Below, one piece after another: positions 7,315-11,009 of a stretch of DNA of 11,009 nt. Source of the DNA: Veillonellaceae bacterium UBA5809 (GTDB lineage: Bacteria > Bacillota > Negativicutes > Veillonellales > Dialisteraceae). A program made the position numbers and the translations under genes. Positions within the stretch are counted from its first letter, which is position 1. Each line of letters opens with the position of its first letter. Below the pieces are notes generated by a model. That model made no database searches. It saw only the letters and a program-made list of their open reading frames with translations, and was not told the origin of the DNA. The stretch covers positions 1-11,009 of the forward strand of contig DIDD01000092.1 of the NCBI GenBank assembly GCA_002417965.1. The letters are read 5' to 3'.

Positions 7315-7751
7315 TGGATAAAACAGACAAAGAATGGATTCAGGAATTAATGAATAAATTTCAACAGTCTGAAATAACAAAAATCAAGATACGCTGCGGA
7401 GAAATAGAACTCGAAATGGAAAAAGAAGCATCTCGCGGAAAAAAATCCAGCGGGATCATTTCCGAAACTGATACGGATGGTCAGGAAGGAAGCCAAAATC
7501 CGGCAGAAGAGGAGATTTTGTCTCCGCTGGTAGGAACTTTTTATGCAGCCCCCTCTCCTGATGAAGAACCCTTCGTGAAAGAAGGGGCGGAAATTACGGC
7601 GGATACCGTTGTGGGCATGGTAGAATCCATGAAAGTGTTTACAGAAATTCCGGCTGGAGTACAGGGATCTGTCCAGAAAATTCTTGTTCATGACGGCGAT
7701 TTTGTAGAATATGACCAGCCGCTTTTTACAGTCAGGACAGAACAGCCATGA
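7311..7751 (+). CDS. accB: Biotin carboxyl carrier protein (AccB-like)
   Basis: Small carrier whose lysine-bound biotin shuttles carboxyl groups from biotin carboxylase to a carboxyltransferase; 146 residues, typical for AccB. The N-terminal part (about 5-37) resembles the AccB N-terminal domain. An acidic, polar linker follows (about 38-68), then the biotinyl/lipoyl-like beta domain from EILSPLVGTFYAAPSP onward (68-83). The biotinylation motif is VESMKVF, with the acceptor lysine at residue 108 (codon 7632-7634); the more common AccB form is EAMK. The first ATG overlaps the pxpC stop as ATGA, and ATG at 7314 is an equally possible start. Its place behind pxpB and pxpC, with no accA or accD in view, suggests a partner in the oxoprolinase complex; a role in fatty-acid synthesis cannot be excluded. 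Confidence 0.93.
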   Translation: MMDKTDKEWIQELMNKFQQSEITKIKIRCGEIELEMEKEASRGKKSSGIISETDTDGQEGSQNPAEEEILSPLVGTFYAAPSPDEEPFVKEGAEITADTVVGMVESMKVFTEIPAGVQGSVQKILVHDGDFVEYDQPLFTVRTEQP

Positions 7752-9124
7752 AACAAATCCGCAGAATTCTTATTGCCAACAGAGGCGAAATTGCGGCGAG
7801 AATTATCCATGCCTGCCGTGAAGAAGGGATTACATCAATCCTTGCCTATTCTTCGGCGGATAAAAATACACTGCCCGTAGAAATGGCGGATGAATCAGTA
7901 TGTATCGGACCGCCCCGGGCAGACAGAAGCTATCTTTTTATTCCGTCTGTCATAGGAGCAGCCAAAGGATTGAAAGCGGATGCCGTGCATCCGGGCTATG
8001 GATTCTTGGCGGAAAACGGAGACTTTGCGGAAATTTGTGAAGAACAGGGGCTGATCTTTATCGGGCCCTCTTCAAAGTCTATCCGCCTCATGGGTGACAA
8101 AGCGGCGGCAAGAGCCCTGATGACAAAAATCGGAGTGCCTGTTATTCCCGGTACTCCGGGACTGGTCCACTCAGCAGAAGAAAGTCTGGAAGCAGCCGGA
8201 GATATGGGCTATCCTGTACTGGTCAAAGCGGCGGCCGGCGGAGGCGGGAAAGGGATGCGGACGGCAGAAACACCGGATGAACTGGCGGCGGCAGTCCATG
8301 AAGCATCAGAAGAAGCACGGAAAGCCTTTGGCTCAGGCGGTGTCTATATAGAAAAATTCATGAAAAACGTGCATCATGTGGAAATACAGATTATGGCCGA
8401 TGCCCGGGGACATGTCATCTCCCTGGGAGAAAGAGACTGCTCGGCACAGAGAAAGCACCAGAAACTCATAGAAGAATCGCCGTCGCCCCTGATGACAGGT
8501 ACGCTGCGTGAAAACATGGGAAAAGCCGCTAAAAAAGCGGCCCGGGCGGCAGGATACTGCGGAGCGGGCACTGTGGAATTTGTGGTTGACCGGCAGGGGC
8601 AGTTTTATTTTATGGAAATGAATACCAGAATTCAGGTGGAACATCCTGTAACTGAAATGGCTGTCGGTACAGATCTGGTCAGAACAATGATCCGGACGGC
8701 GCAGGGGGAGCCGCTTCCCTGGGATAAAGACCTGGTTCCCCGGGGATGGACAATAGAATGCAGGATCAATGCAGAAGATCCGGCCCGTCAATTTGCACCC
8801 TCGCCGGGAGTGCTGAAGGTTTATGAACCGCCCCGGGGAAGGGACCTGAGAGTGGACAGCGCCATGAAAGAAGGATCTGTCATTTCTCCGTTTTATGATT
8901 CCATGATCGCCAAAGTGATTGTTCACAAAAACAGCCGTGAAGAAGCGATAAATTCCATGGAACAGGCATTGGGGCAGTTTCATATAGAAGGAGTTCCCAC
9001 CACAATTCCCCTGCAGAAACAAATACTTTCGCTTCCGGCCTTTCGGGAGGGCCGGGTAGACACGGCTTATATAGAAACACATCTGAAAGATATACTTCAG
9101 AACATGAAGGAGGGAAAGTCATGA
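7748..9124 (+). CDS. accC: Biotin carboxylase (AccC-like)
   Basis: ATP-dependent carboxylation of the biotin on AccB using bicarbonate. It has 458 residues, slightly longer than the roughly 450 of E. coli AccC, and all three domains are complete. The N-terminal domain shows ILIANRGEIAARI (7-19) and VHPGYGFLAEN (80-90). The ATP-grasp domain has K160 before the glycine-rich loop GGGGKGMR (164-171), K239 in RKHQK, and E277, E290, N292, R294 and E298 in the metal- and bicarbonate-binding segment (MEMNTRIQVEHPVTE, 289-303). The C-terminal domain has ECRINAEDP. No catalytic residue appears lost. The start overlaps the accB stop (ATGA) with only a weak AGGA upstream, so translation is probably coupled. 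The stop overlaps the ycsI start. Confidence 0.95.
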   Translation: MKQIRRILIANRGEIAARIIHACREEGITSILAYSSADKNTLPVEMADESVCIGPPRADRSYLFIPSVIGAAKGLKADAVHPGYGFLAENGDFAEICEEQGLIFIGPSSKSIRLMGDKAAARALMTKIGVPVIPGTPGLVHSAEESLEAAGDMGYPVLVKAAAGGGGKGMRTAETPDELAAAVHEASEEARKAFGSGGVYIEKFMKNVHHVEIQIMADARGHVISLGERDCSAQRKHQKLIEESPSPLMTGTLRENMGKAAKKAARAAGYCGAGTVEFVVDRQGQFYFMEMNTRIQVEHPVTEMAVGTDLVRTMIRTAQGEPLPWDKDLVPRGWTIECRINAEDPARQFAPSPGVLKVYEPPRGRDLRVDSAMKEGSVISPFYDSMIAKVIVHKNSREEAINSMEQALGQFHIEGVPTTIPLQKQILSLPAFREGRVDTAYIETHLKDILQNMKEGKS

Positions 9125-9912
9125 CAAATCCATATGAATCGGCAAATCCCAAAGACGTACGCCGTCAGATCAGAGAAGGGAAAATCACAGGACAGACAAG
9201 CGGCATGTGCAGCGGATATGCGCAGGCCAACATGGCAGTACTTTCCAAAGACCTGGCATTTGATTTCCTTCTTTTCTGCGAAAGAAATAAAAAGCCCTGT
9301 CCCCTTCTGGATGTTACAGAAGCCGGATCACCGGAACCCCGTGTAGCGGCTCCGGGCGCTGACGTGCGTGTGGATATTCCCCGGTACAGAATTTATAAAA
9401 AAGGAGTTCTTACCGACGAAGTGACAGACATATCTTCCTGGTGGACGTCAGACATGGTGGCATTTCTTCTGGGATGCAGCTTTTCCTTTGAAGGCCCCAT
9501 GCTGGAAGCGGGGCTGGAAATCAGGCATATTACAGATCATCATAACGTTCCCATGTATATAACCAATCAGGAATGCATTCCGGCGGGAGTATTCCATGGT
9601 CCCATGGTGGTATCCATGCGCCCGATGAAACCGGAAGATGCTGTACGGGCTGTGCAGATTACAGCACGCATGCCCTATGTGCATGGCGCGCCTGTATTTT
9701 TAGGAGATCCGGAAAAAATAGGCATTCATGATCTGTCCAAACCCGACTTTGGGGACCCTTCAGAAATCCGTCCGGGAGAAATTCCTGTATTCTGGGCCTG
9801 CGGTGTCACTCCGCAGGCGGCGGCCATGACAGTCAAGCCCGATATCATGATTACCCATGCGCCGGGCCATATGTTCATTACAGATATACGGAATGCCTCC
9901 CTGGCAGTATAA
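9121..9912 (+). CDS. ycsI: DUF1445/YcsI-family protein, D-glutamate cyclase-like putative hydro-lyase
   Basis: Cytoplasmic protein of 263 residues of the DUF1445 (YcsI) family. A mammalian member, D-glutamate cyclase, dehydrates D-glutamate to 5-oxo-D-proline, which makes sense next to 5-oxoprolinase genes; activity of this bacterial protein is inferred. Family blocks are TSGMCSGYAQAN (26-37), FLLGCSFSFE (115-124), PVFWACGVTPQ (222-232) and ITHAPGHMFITD (244-255). The C-terminus ends soon after the last block, as usual. The ATG at 9121 overlaps the accC stop (ATGA) and has AGGAGGG at 9108-9114, six bases upstream, so this start is well supported. It closes the run of overlapping genes from pxpB. 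B. subtilis has the same family member beside ycsF, ycsG and kipI-kipA. Confidence 0.9.
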   Translation: MTNPYESANPKDVRRQIREGKITGQTSGMCSGYAQANMAVLSKDLAFDFLLFCERNKKPCPLLDVTEAGSPEPRVAAPGADVRVDIPRYRIYKKGVLTDEVTDISSWWTSDMVAFLLGCSFSFEGPMLEAGLEIRHITDHHNVPMYITNQECIPAGVFHGPMVVSMRPMKPEDAVRAVQITARMPYVHGAPVFLGDPEKIGIHDLSKPDFGDPSEIRPGEIPVFWACGVTPQAAAMTVKPDIMITHAPGHMFITDIRNASLAV

Positions 9913-9940
9913 TTTCTTCTTTCCAGGCAAATCACGGGTT

Positions 9941-9969
9941 TTGACGAAAACAGTCTCCTGCGTCATAAT
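9941..9969 (+). promoter_or_regulatory. Sigma-A-type promoter of the asparaginase gene
   Basis: TTGACG (9941-9946) and CATAAT (9964-9969), each one mismatch from consensus, are separated by exactly 17 bases. Transcription would start near 9976, about 27 bases before the ATG at 10003. The rest of the 90-base gap after ycsI holds no convincing hairpin with a U-run, so read-through from the pxp operon is also possible. Confidence 0.65.
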
Positions 9970-10002
9970 AAAAGAAACTTGACAGGGGGAAGAAGGACAT
10001 AA

Positions 10003-10983
10003 ATGAAACGTATACAGATTATTACAACAGGGGGAACCATCGCCATGAAGGCGGATCCGGCCACGGGGGCCCTGACGCCGGCGGTGACCGGGCCGGATCT
10101 GGCAGCGGCGGTTCCGGGGCTCTCCGCTTATGCGGACATTGGAGTAAAGGAATTTTCCAACATCCCCAGCGGATATATGACACCTGAAAAAATGCTGAAA
10201 CTGGCAGAATACATCGACAGCGCTTCAGAAACAGGAGAGGCAGACGGATTCGTGGTGACCCATGGCACAGATACACTGGAAGAAACAGCATTCTTTCTCG
10301 ATGTGGCCCTTCACACACAAAAACCGGTCTGTGTGACAGGTGCCATGCGGGGTGCCTCTGACATCAGTGCAGACGGCCCCGGAAATATTTTGGGAGCAGT
10401 CCGTACGGCAGCTGACAATAAAGCAGCCGGAATGGGCGTTCTTGTTGTATTGAATGACAGGATCCATGCAGCATGGGACGTGACAAAAACACACACGACC
10501 TGCACCGATACATTTCAGTCACCGCAGTGGGGGCCTCTGGGAACTGTATATGGAGATGAAATTGTATTTGGAAGACAGCCGCTGAAACATATAAAAATCC
10601 ATCCGGAATCTGTACAAAAAAAAGTTTGGCTGTTGACCTGCGTATCAGGTATGGACGGTGAACTTTTCCGTCTGGCCGGGGAACAGGGGATATCCGGCAT
10701 CATCGTAGAAGGATTGGGCTGCGGAAATGTGCCTCCCCGTGTCAAAGCAGCGGTAGAAGAACTGGGTAAAAAAGGAATTCCCATGGTTCTGGTATCGAGA
10801 GTGCCCTGCGGAAGTGTAAAAGAAGAATACGGCTATGACGGAAGTGCCAGGAGCATGAAGACCTCAGGCATTATTTTAGGGGGAAGCCTGTCAGGCCCGA
10901 AAGCCCGCCTTTTGCTGCTGATGGCCCTGGGAGCAGGACATGGCCGCAGAGAAATACAGAGCGATTTTGGGAGTACATTTTGA
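10003..10983 (+). CDS. ansA: L-asparaginase, cytosolic type
   Basis: Hydrolyses L-asparagine to aspartate and ammonia; 326 residues, within the normal range. The N-terminal active-site block is IITTGGTIAM (6-15) with T12 as nucleophile. The second block is VVTHGTDTLEETAFFLD (84-100), with T89 and D90 of the catalytic THGTDT motif. Further conserved stretches include TGAMRGASDISADGP and SGMDGELF. There is no signal peptide, so the enzyme is probably cytoplasmic (AnsA-like rather than periplasmic AnsB). AAGGA at 9993-9997, five bases from the ATG, supports the start. It has its own predicted promoter but follows the pxp operon in the same direction without a clear terminator. Side activity on glutamine or related amides is possible in this family and not decidable here. 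Confidence 0.93.
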   Translation: MKRIQIITTGGTIAMKADPATGALTPAVTGPDLAAAVPGLSAYADIGVKEFSNIPSGYMTPEKMLKLAEYIDSASETGEADGFVVTHGTDTLEETAFFLDVALHTQKPVCVTGAMRGASDISADGPGNILGAVRTAADNKAAGMGVLVVLNDRIHAAWDVTKTHTTCTDTFQSPQWGPLGTVYGDEIVFGRQPLKHIKIHPESVQKKVWLLTCVSGMDGELFRLAGEQGISGIIVEGLGCGNVPPRVKAAVEELGKKGIPMVLVSRVPCGSVKEEYGYDGSARSMKTSGIILGGSLSGPKARLLLLMALGAGHGRREIQSDFGSTF

Positions 10984-11009
10984 TGGGTGTCAAGCGCAAA
11001 TGAATTTGT

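Noticed and set aside
8333..9082. 249-codon open frame on the minus strand
   Set aside because: It lies wholly opposite the conserved accC frame. The predicted protein is rich in Phe, His, Cys and Arg with no recognisable motif. An open antisense frame is expected from the codon bias of accC.
9913..9975. Terminator between ycsI and the asparaginase gene
   Set aside because: Only short pairings (GTTTT with AAAAC, CAGG with CCTG) are possible and no U-run follows.
9979..9984. Perfect TTGACA as a -35 element near the asparaginase gene
   Set aside because: A 17-base spacer would put the -10 at 10002-10007, over the asparaginase start codon, where the sequence is AAATGA. The TTGACG/CATAAT pair at 9941-9969 is correctly placed.
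10983..11009. Short ATG-initiated frame overlapping the asparaginase stop
   Set aside because: It ends after six codons at an in-frame TGA. The last 26 bases hold nothing I can support.

Overview
The window is a compact, all-plus-strand stretch from a bacterium that I would place in the Firmicutes/Bacillota. Grounds are the near-consensus AGGAGG ribosome sites, sigma-A-like promoters, U-tailed intrinsic terminators, and a gene set (pxpA, a ycsG-type NRAMP relative, ycsI, pxpB, pxpC) that matches the ycsF-ycsG-ycsI-kipI-kipA group of Bacillus subtilis. An anaerobic amino-acid-fermenting clostridial or negativicute lineage would fit, but the sequence alone does not fix genus or class. There are no RNA genes, mobile elements or CRISPR arrays.

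Region 1 (1-3354) is the 3' part of a HAAT-type (branched-chain amino acid) ABC importer operon: livH (5' end outside the window), livM, livG and livF. The genes are spaced by a 1-base overlap or 2-3 bases, and the operon closes with an intrinsic terminator at 3318-3353. The periplasmic or lipoprotein binding component is not in view.

Region 2 (3355-9912) is a seven-gene operon: pxpA, an NRAMP-like transporter, pxpB, pxpC, accB (biotin carrier), accC (biotin carboxylase) and ycsI (DUF1445, D-glutamate-cyclase-like). A good extended -10 promoter lies at 3388-3416. Between it and pxpA is a perfect 28-bp palindrome with a U-run, so transcripts must read through a terminator to express the operon. 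From pxpB to ycsI, each stop codon overlaps the next start by four bases, four times in succession, which suggests coupled translation and a shared complex. PxpABC is known as an ATP-dependent 5-oxoprolinase (5-oxoproline to glutamate). PxpB and PxpC are the two halves of the carboxyltransferase-type module of urea carboxylase. The added biotin carrier and biotin carboxylase therefore supply every module of a urea-carboxylase-like enzyme, with no accA or accD visible. The most interesting hypothesis here is a split, biotin-dependent lactam carboxylase/5-oxoprolinase. It would be fed by a transporter that lacks the NRAMP metal ligands and by a D-glutamate cyclase homologue that makes 5-oxo-D-proline.

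Region 3 (9913-11009) holds a cytosolic L-asparaginase with its own promoter (9941-9969) and no obvious terminator in front of it. Together the genes suggest uptake and breakdown of amino acids and cyclic or open-chain amides to glutamate, aspartate and ammonia.
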